Origin: Ignelater luminosus | Taxonomy: Eukaryota > Arthropoda > Insecta > Coleoptera > Elateridae | NCBI GenBank assembly: GCA_011009095.1 | Contig: VTPC01091269.1 | Span: 73,610 to 137,609 of the forward strand | Reading direction: 5' to 3' | Length of the DNA: 64,000 nucleotides | Shown here: one piece after another, positions 12,901 through 26,529 of the stretch | How the letters are laid out: every line of letters starts with the position of its first letter | How positions within the stretch are numbered: the first letter of the stretch is position 1 | Made by a program: the position numbers and the translations under genes | The notes under the pieces: model-generated | The model's input: only the letters and a program-made list of their open reading frames with translations | What the model was told of the DNA's origin: nothing | Databases searched by the model: none

Positions 12901-14544
12901 GTTTCGCCTTTTCTCAATTTTTTATGATAACATATTTTAATTACGTGATAAATATTTATATTGGAACAATTTAGAAATGTTAATAATTAATCATAACTGG
13001 AAATAGATGCATATTCAAACTAATCATTTAATTGTATCAATAAATATGTAAATCAATCTACTCCACCATTACCTATTCTTACTGTATCTTAATAAAACAA
13101 TGTATAAAAGAAAAACAAATTCAGATCACCGTCCTAATCTACGTTTTAACCTAGAAACAATATCGATAAAATAATGCAACTAATCAGCAATGAATAAATT
13201 TACTTTTATACCTTGCATAACTATAGAATGACTCATGATCATACTTTCTTTATAGAACTGCCATGAACCAACTCATTTAAATTTTTAATACAAACCGATG
13301 ACTGGAATGCGAATTGGAGGGAATTCCACACTATCAAAAACTACTTGAAACATCAAAATATAATTTTGTCATTTTTCTTTTATATCCGAATCGTATTCAT
13401 GTTTAAAATGATTTCACGCAATCATTCTAGGAAATGAAGATAATAAAAACAACAATAAGTGGAAAATGTTTTAGATATAACCGTTACGCTATTACGGGAA
13501 GTAAATGTTGTCAGGGACAAATGCTGATTAATTTCGTTACTAACAGTAACCATTGGATATTGCGTTGTTTTAATAAAATAACTTAACAAGAACTTGAAAT
13601 CAATTTTATGATATTCACTCTGCTCATATTAATATATGAAGTAAAAAAAAACAAAAAAGAATGGAGTTTATCAGAAATAAATATTATTTGATAAGAAGAA
13701 ATAACAAACAACAGGACATCCGACTGCTACATCCTAAACAATAGGATTAGCATTAGATAATCTTTTCCGTTTTTGCCATCGTAATAAAATTATAATCAGT
13801 TGTAGCCATCCTGTTGCTTTTACATGTCACTTTTGTCTTTATGCTCAGATACTTTAACACTCGAGCTGACTATCATTGTTTTTCTTTGTTTAACGAACAA
13901 CTACAATGATGAATTATGAATAGTAAAATACCAGAACTGTTTTGTTATTCTTACTTCTTAGAGAACAGAATTTGGTAAAGTTATCGAAATAGAATATCAT
14001 CAAAGTAATGAAAGTTTACTGATGATATTCTGAAATGGTATCGTAACGTTTTTAGAGAGGAAAAGCAATAAACAAATGCTTTTTAGCATACACACTATAT
14101 GTTAAGGGTGGCCATAAACTGTATGTTTTCCATTCTTTTCTATATTTACAATAATGCGAAAGTCACTCAGGATATTTTCTCAATTATGCGTTATCTATAC
14201 ATTATTATTCTAATAATTTTATTGGTTATTTTCGATAATATGCTTTTACACAAAATAATGAATAACCCAAATGGATGTCTGCAGAAAAACCTCAATTAGT
14301 CACATTGTACTAAAGAGAGTCTATCCAGTGCATTATTTTTTAAGTTCTAAGTTTCACTATTAAGGGGCAAATGGTCAGAATCTGATAAGGGAACAAATCT
14401 AAAGAATTAAATTTGTCAAGCTCAGAGCAATAGTCATGTTAATTTATCAGCTTTCACATGTACAATCACTTGTCAATGTCTAGGAATTCTGCATGGCACT
14501 GATACTTAGGAAAAAATTAAAATAACAATAACCAAAAGACGTTC
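10000..14544. other. AT-rich intergenic stretch
   Basis: No gene or transposon is recognisable. The longest frame is 66 codons (14099-14299, plus). An 11-bp perfect hairpin (AGAATATCATC at 13991-14001 pairing with 14021-14031) is the only structure noticed. Confidence 0.5.
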
Positions 14545-15772
14545 GTTCAGTTGATGGGATTATTACGTTGCATAAAGCGCATATTTAATCCTCTATGAGA
14601 CCTCGCATATCGAATGGCAAAGAATTATAAAACTTGACAGCATTGTATATAAAACTTCTCCGAAACAATGAAGACGTATGAAGAGGCATAGTGAGCATAT
14701 AATTATACCAAGTATTCGCAGAGTGCACCTGTATCCCAGGTATCAATTCAGAACTAAGAGATGTAGAACTTTTTGTTGAAAGTAGAGTATATGTATACAC
14801 TCCCAAATGATACTTCCAACGATTTTCCATGTTTAACCAGCCTAGGTCTGAAATTTTTTGCGTAACAGAGTCATAACGACGTAAATTGTAAATAAATCGA
14901 CAACACCAATTTTGCGTTTTTTGAATGCGGTACTTGTCACATGCATCAAGACAAGGACTATAAATAAAGTTACAGTAATTGAAATGTGATAAGACCAATG
15001 ATTCAGAGAGCATTTTCTTTTGAGCAAAATTCAAAATTTCTCGATTGGCATATAACAGTTTTAAGGAAGAGTAAGTTTTTTGAAGTAATTTACGGACATG
15101 TTATTTAAATCGTAAGTTAACGTCTAAGATAAGTCCTAAGTTCTTAGCAAAATTTGCTGATTATTGAGGCGTAGATTATGATCGTTTTTAACCGTTAGGA
15201 TGTGGTTTCGATTTCCAAAAAATAGTAAACAAGATTTATTGCTATTTAGTGTAAGATTATGTTCGAAAGAAAGCTGAGTGATCTTTTGCAGGTCACGATT
15301 GATATCTTCATAGGCCTGGGCTCTTTCGGAAAAAGCAAAAGATTTGTACATTTGCGTATCGTCGGCATACGCTTGCATTTTACAGTTATTAACAGACTTT
15401 ACAATATCTGCCGTATAGATAATGTACAACAAAGGTCCCAAAACTGAACCTTGAGGTACGCCAGACGTAATAGAGTAAGCAACAGAAAATCTATTGTTAT
15501 GCTGTATTATTAAGGTTATATCAGACAGATAAGATTCAATCAGATTGACAGCAGGTTCAACGAAACCATAATATCGTAATTTTGCGCATATGAGATCGTG
15601 ACTGATGGTATCAAAAGCTTTTGAGAAGCCTAGCAAAATAAAGGCAGTGATTAATTTAATCCCTCCCTAAAGCCGGATTGACACGTAGGCAAAAGTTCAT
15701 TACTGTTGAAAAAGTTATACATTTGTTTCTTTCTCAAAAATTTTAGATAAACAAGATCTTTCCGATATGGAA
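14545..15772 (-). pseudogene. Non-LTR retrotransposon reverse transcriptase, degenerate
   Basis: Read on the minus strand from high to low coordinates, the pieces appear in the order expected for a Jockey/CR1-type reverse transcriptase. LSKIFEK lies near 15750, and LLPTCQSGFREG near 15670-15700. A long open block at 15636-15136 then carries GFSKAFDTISHDLI, SGVPQGSVLGP and an intact catalytic YADD (codons 15369-15358). After a frameshifted linker, a C-terminal block (15034-14585) carries KKMLSESLVLSHFNYC and DLGWLNMENRWKYHLGVYTY. Traces of the same frame (IKYALYAT) reach about 14550. Roughly 20-30 residues are missing between the GFREG and FSKAFD blocks, and there are several frameshifts. The N-terminal endonuclease, the first ORF and the 3' tail were not found, so this is a dead internal fragment. 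The clade is inferred from motif wording only. Confidence 0.85.
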
Positions 15773-18700
15773 TACGAGCATACAAATAACATTCTGGGAA
15801 AATTTTGGAAATTCTTATTCAATAAGTCTTGAAGAGTCATATGTAACATCCACTTGGTCTCAAAGGAAGAGAAGTGCCTTACGAGATTTCGGAGAGAAGG
15901 ATTAACTCAAGTGATCAAATATATTGAGCACCATAGACCCTGATTTTGAGTTAACTTACTAATTTATATCGATTTATGTGTCTTCTAATCAAACAGAGGA
16001 AAAACGCCCAGAACGAAGACTTCAAAGTAATATTTGGATATTGTATAAGAATATTCCAAGTCATTAAATTAAGAGATGGTAAACAAAGGACACAAAATAG
16101 AATTGTTTTCTATCGAATAATTTCGAACAGAAATTTTGTAACGTACCTTTAAGAAATCCCTTTTTACAAATATCAAATTTCAAATCCAATCACATTAATC
16201 TGTTTTCACAATAACGCATTTGAATTTCGTTATGGGAATTTTTTAGACAGGACTTAAGAAAATCACATCGGCTTTTATTCCATCAAAAATAAATATATCG
16301 GCTTTTGATTCTGATTAATATGGAAAAAATCCTATTAAAATATAAAATGGTAGCATTTTAACATTTTAATAAATGCATCATTTAATGTTTTCAAAAGATA
16401 ATTCAATTTTAGATTCAAATTTTATTTTTATTTATTCAGGCAAAAATTGTTTCCCTTTTAAAATTATTTTTACAATACCAACTCCAGTTTCGATTTTTGA
16501 TACAAAGAAGTTAATATTCATGAAAAAATTAAAATACAAATTGCTATTCTTCCTTAAAAGTGATTTCGTTAAAACAATACAGCCAGGAATAGATTTTACG
16601 ATTCTGATATTGCTTTCTGATATGGAAAATCGCTTTTTTAACGTTTTACTTTTGCCTTTTTTGCATCGAAAAGTTAGATAGTTAAACGAATAACAATCAT
16701 AGTCACTTCATTTAGCTAATTAAAAACCTTTATTAATTCTTTCACTTTTTTGATATGTCCGACATCGTTGAGATGTCTAGGACATGAAGAACGGATTTAT
16801 TTGTATTCGGGAATGCGATAACATTTTCAACATTTTGGCGTGAAAACTTTCAGGATTTTGTTTTTATTAAAATGGGGATTTTTGCGGATAAAAATATTTC
16901 GTCGGATCTAACAACTTTTTCTTTCATGTATGTGTATCTTTCCAGGAAAACTTTAATGAATGGTCGGAAATAATACAAACTAAAAAACAAATGTCATTTT
17001 GTAAACAAAAGCGAGTTTTACTTAAAAAGTAAACCATGGATTCTTTTAACGTTATAATTAATACGTCATTGGGAATTTTTCGCCCTGAAAATCAATAACC
17101 AAAACTCTGAACGGATGCGTTCATTTTACAAGATTAATTTAAATGTGCGGCATATGTACAATAAAAGATCACCCTCTTAAAATCGCGTTGACGGGAAAAA
17201 AACAATGTAATTACTGTGTAGCTGATGTAGTTGATATCACAGCTTGTAATCAGTTGATTATCTTGTTTACTTGCACTTAGTATCTGCTTTACATTTTGTC
17301 CTATTTTTGCTATATTTACGAAGTTACAAACTTGAACAGGGTGTTCAGAAAGACTGTAATGAATAAAGCTGGGCAGATATGCTGTAAAGAAAGTGCATAT
17401 GTATATGCACTAAAATATGTCGTAAGAGATAATATCGCGTATGTTTTGTTTCGTCTTCAATTTCGTTTAGTAAAATTTCCTCACCATAAAATTGCTTCAC
17501 GTCACAAATCATTTCGAGAAAGACCAGATTATGGTACAAAAATATCAAAAGCGGTGACATTATAATAGGTCCGTGCCAAGATGCCGTGGTGCAAAATAGA
17601 GACTAGTCAAGATGATGCCGTGCTAAAATGGCGTCTGCAAAGTTACGCATGTTAAATTGAAAACTTTCTGTCTAATTCGACTCGTTAATAAATCGAAAAT
17701 GGAACACCTTGTACATTCTGTTGTATGATGCAACAACTTCCATAGCTACTACAGAAGGATTTGCGTCACGACAATATAGACCATTGCAGTTAGTAGCTAC
17801 AGTAGAAACAAACCCATAGATGGTGAGGTATTGCAGAAGGTTTATTCAAAATTTAAAGCAAGCTTTTAACAAAAGAAAATAACACCATCATTTTGAAAAA
17901 TTTACACTGCAGAATATTGCTGTACATATTTACAGTATTTGACTGATACCTACCAAGTATAGAATAAAATCTTAAGCAAACCAAACAAACCACTTGCAAG
18001 CATTTTTAAAATTTAATTTCCTCGCAGGAAATTACATCTTCTCCAGCATGGTTAAAAAAGCATACCGATAAAAGATTTTCCTAAGAAATCTTATACTGGA
18101 TAGTTCCTTCAAGAGAAGATAATAATTTAGTTCGTACATAAATATTATAGTGGTGTAGAATAAATTGAATTCGTGATACACATTATAAACCTAAATGGTC
18201 TCCCTCATAAGTAAATATTAAACTCATGTTACGTAATACCGTTTTAAATATTTGAACAATCGAAAAAAAAACCAAAAAAAAACTAAAAAGAAAATTGTGT
18301 AAAATTGAGTTTCTGTTAGGCTTCAATAAAATTTTCAAAGCGTAGTCCAGCGAAACAAGATTAGAAAATGCTAGAAACTTCAATCTGTAAGCCGATGATT
18401 CATCCCCTAGTGACCCGAAAGAGTGATTCATGATCAACTAAGCTAATCGGAACCAGATAGCATGATGAACCATATCAGTCTGTAAAGGTGTTTCTCTCTT
18501 TTACATGTTAACCTCTCGGAACCCTCCTCGAATGTAAATTCAAAATTTTTTCGAGCTGCAATTTTAGCTTCGATTTATCTTCTGTCAACTATCTAATTTT
18601 TCTTATTTAGAGCAAGTTCATAATTTATCTACCCATATTGATTTTTGTTTTTTACGCACTTACGTATTGTGCAGAATCCCGCCATCCAATCTGTTGACTA

Positions 18701-21700
18701 GTTTAGATAATTGAGTATCTTAAAATATGTGAATAATATATCATTTTCCTGTATGAATGTCACCAGCCATTATTAGCAGAATATAACGTGAATAATAGGA
18801 ATTACTTCTTTGTTCAACATATTCTATAAAGTCTTCCATGTGAATAATGCACTCCTTTATAAATTTTAGAAAATTTGAACGGGAATATAATTTTCATGAA
18901 TAAAGCTCAACACCGTTAACTGTAAGAGGAGAAGATTAAGTACAAGAAGAAGATATAATACCCAAAATGCCGAAAATTATGCATAGCAATACTCAACCGA
19001 CTAATACAGAATTTTTAATGTGCATAAGTAGAAAACAATGTTCAACTGTTTTAATGATAAATTTCCCCCTCTATGCGTTCAAAATGTGCGAGGGATGAGA
19101 ATTATTATTAAAACATTTTCACGATTTTACTGTTTTTAGGACTGCTTCCGTTTGAATAAAAGATTTTATCAATTTTCAACATGAATATTTTAAAATCTAA
19201 ACATTGTGGAACTCGGATTCATATGCACCAAGTAAACACGTAACTGCTGTTTACATCATAGTAGATTAAATTAGAAAAACATCGTAGAGCAGTGTGCAAC
19301 AGATGCAGATTCACTTCCATCAGTTACCTATAAGAGCTCCAACTAGCATGGGAATAAATATTGTAGCTGCGAAAGTTGATTCAAGTCTAAAGTGATTTCT
19401 TCAAATGGTATTCCTTATTATCCCTTAAACAGTCTTTTTGGAAAATCTGAATCCAATTTTACTCATGTCAGTTTTGCACAATCTATCTTGAAAGTAGCAC
19501 TTAAGATAATTGTTTTCCTTGATGGTATACCTAAGATTTTGTTATTGAAGAATGAGACAATAAGCCGTTTCAACTTCCCTTCAATTACTTAGAAGAAGGA
19601 AATTGAAAAGCTTCAAATGCACTCGATAGTATACGAATCAACTGTAAAAATTTTCCATTTTTTGCTTAGCGAATAATATAATAAGGCTACTACTTGATGC
19701 TATTAATAAAGCACGTCCCAGTCCCAAAGACTGTAATACAGGTAACCACCAAGACCATTTTCTCGGCTCATCGATTACCAACACTCAAAAACGCAATTTA
19801 AATAAGTCTGTGCGACTTAGGACCAGTGTAGACTGCAATTATCTAATTTCAGGTAGATTTTCGGTCGGTTCAATATACAAGACTTAGTTCTAATCACTCC
19901 CTTTATATATTTGAGCTTTCGAGTAAGAAGAACCTCTTCATGCATGGTAACTCTAAATAATTATTTATTTAGTAAGTACTCTAGCTTCTATTAACACAAA
20001 ATTCGTTTGAATTGTGAACTGATTTGATCTTAATAAACACTGATCTAGTTAATCATTCGATGAACAAGGCACATGTCACCATTTGTACGTATTCCAAAGA
20101 TCGTATATTTTTAGATTTGAACCAAGTGGCCTCGATGAAGAAAAAAATACTTACTCGTTATATACATAACTTTGAATCGGTAATTTGCAAGTTAATACAT
20201 AATTTAACAAACTTTGAAGAAATAAAATCGATCATTGATGAGGCATCTCGTTGATAATTCACTTTCACAATTTCGTCTTGTATGAGATCTTCCTAGCCTT
20301 TATCTTCACCATAAAATAGTCAAAATAAGTCTGTCTAAACAAATTCTATTCATTTAGTAACTGCAGAATTCCATAGAACATGAGGCACTACAGAAGTCGA
20401 GACAGATTAATTTTGAAGTAGATCGGTGCATCCTAATCTATTTGTTTTTGCCCGAGAGAATGAAAAAAGACAAAATAAAGAAAGCACGTCTCGGGAATAA
20501 GACCTGTATTCAACAATGTACAAATATACCTCTAAGAGCTGTTTGCGCGTTGCCGCCTAGATCTGATGACTCTTGGGGCTTAAGTTTGTAACTGAATGCT
20601 ATAGTTGGATTTTGGCCAGGTCAATTCCTCTTCCTTATTCTATTAATTGGAAGCAACTTTGTAGTTGTTAGATGACGGAAATAACCACTAAATCTTTCTA
20701 ATGGTATTCACAAAGGTTTTGCAATATAATGGCTTCCACCAACTTGTTTGCATCATTGTATCATAGATTATTACATCAACTTTGTATGCTAGCACCTATG
20801 TAAGTTAGCCATAGGATTCATCCTGCGTATGCCATAGCTGAAAAGCCCATAACGGTCACTGTTGCTTCGCAACACAAATAACCATGATTCGATTTGCTTT
20901 AATTTAATTCACCCTGACCTGAATGATGGAAAAGTAAATAAAGTTTTCAATTCTTTTTAAAGTAATTTGCAGTAATAAGGTTGGGCCCCTCGGTACACTT
21001 AAGCCTGATTTAGCGTTTTAAGGTTGATAAGACACCTTTCTGATCGCAAGCCTGACCTAAATGGTCAATCCATGTATGATAATTGACAATATACTTTTGC
21101 AACTTACAATTAGCAAAGAAGATAAATTAAATTAGTTACTAAAAATTAGAAACTTAATAATTTAAACTAACAAATGAAATTGCTCGAGAATTCCTTACTT
21201 TAAGAATGTGTGGATTTACATTATTCAGGTTGTTTTGGATGATTCCGATGGCGCTTAAGTAGGAGCAAGCGACAATAGAATTTTTATTATTAAGCGGAAG
21301 TTTAACAAGCGTAACTAAATCTTTCTAAAATCTAAAGACCGAAAACCAAAGTTTCCGAAACTCGAGAGTTCACGCGCATAAATTAAAATTTATATGCTTA
21401 TGAATATTAATCGAAATTCCGATATAACAAAACATTTATAAAGCATTTTAAACACGCAGGTCTTTTGCAAGCCCACAGGATTATGTTAATAATGAAATTA
21501 TGCGAAGCAATAGATGTAACAGAGGAAAATGTCTATCATGAGAGAGAATTTGAAAATTAAAAACGCCGTTGTCGCAGCTAACCATCCAGTATTCTCTTGA
21601 AACTGAAATTCCAGTCTTTTGTGGTATAATCTATGTAGGAATGAAGTGGTGGCTTTTTTAAACCACCGCATCGTATGCGTCGGGACCCGGAAAGCCTTGT

Positions 21701-21940
21701 TTGTTGCTTTTTATTACTTTTTATTACGCCGGAGTAAAACTCACTATTTAGTAAACCAAATTCCAGCAACGTACTGTGTAATGGCGTGGTTGGTGTAGTT
21801 TTCTTACCATAAATGCGTCATGTACGACATTTTATAATGGTAATGTTTCACACAACGATTAAAGCATCCTACCGCGGTTTATTTGAGAGAAAAACAGAGA
21901 AGTCCGGAGGTAAATTTATTTCATTCATGATTTTAAAATT
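15773..21940. other. AT-rich intergenic stretch
   Basis: No recognisable gene. The longest frames are 102 codons (16373-16681), 89 codons (17296-17565) and 84 codons (18183-18437, minus), none with known motifs. A weak inverted pair (CAGGGTGTTC near 17338 and GAACACCTTG near 17706) was noticed but is too short to call an element. Confidence 0.5.
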
Positions 21941-21952
21941 CGAAACTACTAC

Positions 21953-22011
21953 ACAGTAACGGTGGGACACGAACCGCGAATGTTCCGCAGTGCTGATAGC
22001 TAAATTACTGT
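21953..22011 (-). other. tRNA-like remnant, possible SINE head or tRNA pseudogene
   Basis: On the minus strand this reads with a perfect 7-bp terminal stem (ACAGTAA at one end, TTACTGT at the other) and an internal GGTTCGTGTCCC that resembles a pol III B box / T-arm. At 59 bp it is too short for a full tRNA, and no proper anticodon arm can be drawn. It could be a decayed tRNA-derived SINE head, a tRNA pseudogene or coincidence. Confidence 0.3.
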
Positions 22012-25000
22012 AGTACGCGGTAAAGCCAACATTTACCGAGGACAACGTTTACCTCATTATTGAGGTTAGGTAAATGCAGACTGCTGTGACAAATTGATAT
22101 AGTCTAACTAGAATAATTTTGCTCCCCTGGAATGCGCCACAGTTAGGCGCATATATTATTACCTACCTCCCTTTTCTGCTATCACCATCAGCAACGTTAC
22201 AGACACCTTTATTGTAAAAGATGACACTCTAACTCATTCATATTTACTTCTTATATGAAATTATAATTCAGACAAAAGCCCATACTTCATAGCTGCCGCG
22301 CCGTAACTTAATGCATGGGATGTCATTTGAAATTTAAAAATCTCAAGAAACACGCGCAAGCTAGTAAGCCTACTCTTTATTTTCAACGTAAAATTGGTCA
22401 AAAAAGTTTTTCTCTAAATAAAAGAGCATCTTTAATTCTGCAACTTCGTAATATATTATACTATAACAGGCTAGAAAAACAAAAACAAAACGTAATAACA
22501 GTTTTAATTTTTTAGACCCGAAAGCATTTTATTCAGATTCTTATGTCAAACACATTATATCGTACCTTTCCGAGTAGAGTACAAAACAGAAAACGAGATA
22601 ATGGAATACCATACAGGTTCCAAGTGTACTTATAATTTAATTAAATTATACAACCGGTAATAAAACACAACATGTTAAAAACACACATAGTACAAAAGAA
22701 GGTAAAGTGCAATCGAGATTTTTGTTACTATTTACAATAAAAGATGAGCGCTGCACTAATTAATCTAACATTTTAATTTATTTTTTAAATTGGGGGTACG
22801 ATAATTTTATATTTTTAGCTTTAAGTATTTTTAAGTAATGCTGATCTTATTCAATTTTAATTACATACAACTTTCAAGAACTTCTGAATGTGTTACTACT
22901 AGTCCACGCTGAAGCTTAGTCTAACCACGCCCTAAATGCTCAATTTGAATTGATTGCACAAAATTACACAGATCTCATGAGTTGATAACGAAATCGGCAT
23001 CCAGGAGCATTTTTGGTATATGAATGTATCTTAAAATAATACTTTATCAGCCGTTTTAGGCATTAGTTTTTTAGTTTTTTTTTTTTTTACTTCAATAACT
23101 GTCTTAGTTTCCCAGATATAAATTTTGCTTTTAACGCCCTCTAGCGGCAAAACCTACATAATTATATCAGAGTATTCCTAATGTATTTATCTTCAGAAAA
23201 ACTCCCACCGTGACATATATGTGATTGAAGAACTGTCTTTGATTCAATTTAATTTTTTTAACTTTTGCTGCTAGATGGCACTGAAGACATTATTGCTAAA
23301 TAAGCAGGGTTAGATGTTAGATGTTTTCGAAAAATCAACAGTTTACACATTCTTTGAACTATAACAATTCCAAAAGACCATACAGCAGCATGGTTCGTTT
23401 TTCTCCGTTCCTTTCTGAGTGAAAAACAATTTGATCACCAAAAGCAAGTCGTTGAAAGAATCCATTAAAGTTCAAAACTTAAACTCTTCTATGTTAAAAG
23501 ATACTCTGCTTCACAGGAGAACTTCCTTTCATCTTCAAGAATAAAGTTATTTGTCCTTTCAACAGTAATGAATATGACCAAAGATGTTTTTGGGTTTCAA
23601 AATGCCTTTCGCACAGTCTTATTTAAGTTGGACCAATAACACTGATTTCCTTGATCACGGCAGATTCTGATATTTCTCTCAACTTGCTACAAACAAAACT
23701 CGCTCTACAATATGTGAATCATGTCCTGAAGTCTGTTTGTTTTTGATAGCACTTAATGACTATACAAAGTCTACGTCCTTTTATGTTTGGAGATAATTCA
23801 TGCTAGACTAGACAGACCGACAAATAAGATTGAATATGGGTCTCACATCGAATACGTCGCCAAAACAACCAAACGATTGCTATTTGATTCGAATTTTAAG
23901 CTGGGTGGGTGTTAGTCGATTGAAAAAAAAAACAATCTGTAGTATTGTTTCCACATTTCTCGTTACGTCTTCTTCATTCTTCTTCTTCTTCAATGGACGA
24001 TAATCAAATGATTGCGCATGTCAGTGCAAAAACTCAAAGTTAAAATCTAGATGTCAAAAAGCAAAATTTGGATTCATGGTTTCGTGCAAACATTATGGAT
24101 ACCGTAAGTACCAATTCAGTTGTCTTCTTCAGTTTTCTTACAAGTAAAAATGGGGTTGAAGATATGAATTGCGATTAATGATTAGTTCCAAAAAGAAACT
24201 GAGTCTAACTATGTAACAAACTGACGGAGGTACGGCAGAAAAGTTTTGATAAATTTTGAAAGTGACGCAAGTAACAACGGTGTGACTTAAAAAGGATTTT
24301 GTAAATTTTGAGCATTTTTGTTTTTTGCTTAACCTTTTCTTGATAACTTTACAAAATTTCAGGGTTTCCGTAATGCAAAATTCTACATTTCTCAGCTAAT
24401 TTGCTAATATTATTATTTTAAGACAGTTATTTGAATAAAAATAACACAATTTTACCAAAAGTTTGTTATGTTTTGTTTTTCAATATAAATCTTAAATTTG
24501 ATAAATTTCTTCTTTATAACATTTACAACATCAACCAAACCAAAATGTAAAAAGTGAATAAGTATAAAAGATCTTCTATAATTTTTCTTATATTACCCAT
24601 GAGAGATTCCATTAATTTGGCCGAAAACAAATTTATTTATATCAACCTTCCAGCTTTAATTCTGAATTCTTCTTTTGATAGCTTTAATTTCGCACGGAAT
24701 ACAAAAATATCATATTAACACCTTTGTATTTAACAAATTTATCCCGAGGAACCGTCATATTAACACTTCGTGCGTCGTATTTCTTCGTACTGAGGAAAAA
24801 GCAGGAAATACTCGCCCGAAATTCAGTCAAACTCTAACACCTTCAACCTTTGAATTCTACACAGCTGAATTCTTCGCAAAAGAACCAACTGAACTTCCAC
24901 ACGGTTAATCAATTAACCTCTACTCATGCATATTTTTCCTCAGCGATAAAACGGATAAATTCCTTTTCAAATTTCGACTACCACAAAAAGCATTCTAAAA

Positions 25001-25514
25001 TTACCAACGCATCAATTACTTTTTACGCAAATTCTCGATTGATCCCGTCGGTAACAGTTTCCTTCTTTTTTTGACGAAATTGTCCCTGACCTAATTATCT
25101 TATAGGTAATAGTCCAATTCAATTATGATACCAAGGCAGAAAGCTTAATTTAAAATAGTAGATGTAAATGGAACTAAATTAGTCGGAAAAGTTAAAAAAA
25201 GCACAAATAAAAAGAACATTACATTTAGTTATAATGAACGCAGTAATAAATGTCAACAGAAAAAGGTAATTTACATTACTATAAAGTCTTTGATATTTGA
25301 AATGGAACAAAAAATGGAAATTATTTATTAAATATTAAATTTTGTTAAATTGGAAAGTTAATAAAAAAAGGATATTAACGTTAAATAACATTTTAATGGC
25401 AATATCAGAGGGGGAAAAAACTAGAAATGAGACTTCATCTATCCAAATTCGGTTTTATGTCTTAACGCACAAAAGAAAAGCAGTCACATCCGCAAGACAT
25501 TAAACCTGACGTAC
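22012..25514. other. AT-rich intergenic stretch
   Basis: No recognisable gene. Frames of 66-77 codons (22315-22515, 24675-24908, 24850-25074) look like chance. There is a T-rich run near 23068-23090. Confidence 0.5.
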
Positions 25515-25650
25515 TCAAGGGATTTGTCACGGGACCCGTGTTTCTTACGGTATATTTATATTAATGATATACCGGTAGGATCGGGTAAAATGCACAATTT
25601 GTCTTTTACAATGCGTAAGAAAAACACGTTAAATATTAACGAACTCTAGG
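25515..25650 (+). pseudogene. Non-LTR reverse transcriptase remnant
   Basis: The frame reads LKGFVTGPVFLTVY and then, one base out of register, YINDIPVGSG. This resembles the PQGSVLGPVLF..YINDIP segment that precedes the catalytic YADD in non-LTR reverse transcriptases. No YADD or other conserved block could be placed with certainty. The match is short and the call tentative. Confidence 0.35.
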
Positions 25651-25898
25651 AAATTATATTCGATACAACATTTAAAACATTGAATTTTCTATATTTGAGA
25701 TAAAATACATACGTTTCGATTAAACTCTTGTTAGTTGATTAATTATCATTCACTGAACACAATACGTTTATTAACAACATATTTTGCATTGTATGCACCA
25801 CCACCGCCTACATTTAAATACCGATAATTATGATTGACAACCGTATGTTTGTTGCAAGATTATCTTCCTGTTGCAATACCTATTTCGATTTGTATACC

Positions 25899-26529
25899 GG
25901 GTGTTTTCGAATATCATACATATATAAACGAAACAGAAACCTCAAAAGCAGATAGAGTTACAATTTTAGGTTCTTCGCATTTACGATATCCTGATACAAT
26001 AACAAAAACTGGTAGGCTTTTGTGACCTTTTTTTCTTTATAACAGTAAATTAAAGCACGAGAAATATGAGACAACGGTTGGTATTTCACTTCTTGATTTC
26101 ATGGCAACGAATCTTATTTTTCTTCTTATTAAGATGAGATAAAGCTATATCGTTTTATTTAAATTGTAATCCCGGCTTTAATTTAACCACGAAGAATGCC
26201 AACACAGACCAATGCGACTTTATTAGATTTCTGTTCAAAGAAAGTTGTATAGTAAAAGTACTAATTAGAACGATTTTAAATATTTTAATTACTTTTTAAG
26301 ATTTAGAAAAATGAATAAGTAAGTAAAGGCACGTTTTGAAAACGTTAAATTATTCTTATTATTTAACCATAAAAATACACTGCACTGTAACAACCAACCA
26401 AAGGGTATTGTTAGTCCTCTAGTTTTTTTACTATTACTGATAGGAAAATATTCTATTCACATTCTTTGTACGTTTTGATATAGTTCTACTAACTTAGTGT
26501 TACTTTTCTGCGTACTTTCGAAAACACCC
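25899..26529. mobile_element. Possible MITE with GGGTGTTTTCGAA ends
   Basis: GGGTGTTTTCGAA at 25899-25911 is perfectly repeated in inverted orientation at 26517-26529, 631 bp apart. No convincing target duplication flanks it and the interior shows no further inverted homology. Such ends are often seen on insect elements, but two 13-mers alone are weak support. Confidence 0.3.

Noticed and set aside
14842..15027. Additional minus-strand frame within the retrotransposon
   Set aside because: An out-of-frame shadow of the C-terminal reverse transcriptase block.
17338..17717. CAGGGTGTTC and GAACACCTTG as ends of a MITE
   Set aside because: Only about ten imperfect bases, no target duplication and no interior symmetry.
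21640..21670. GTGGT...ACCAC hairpin followed by T run as a terminator
   Set aside because: Intrinsic terminators are not expected in this eukaryotic sequence and no RNA gene precedes it.
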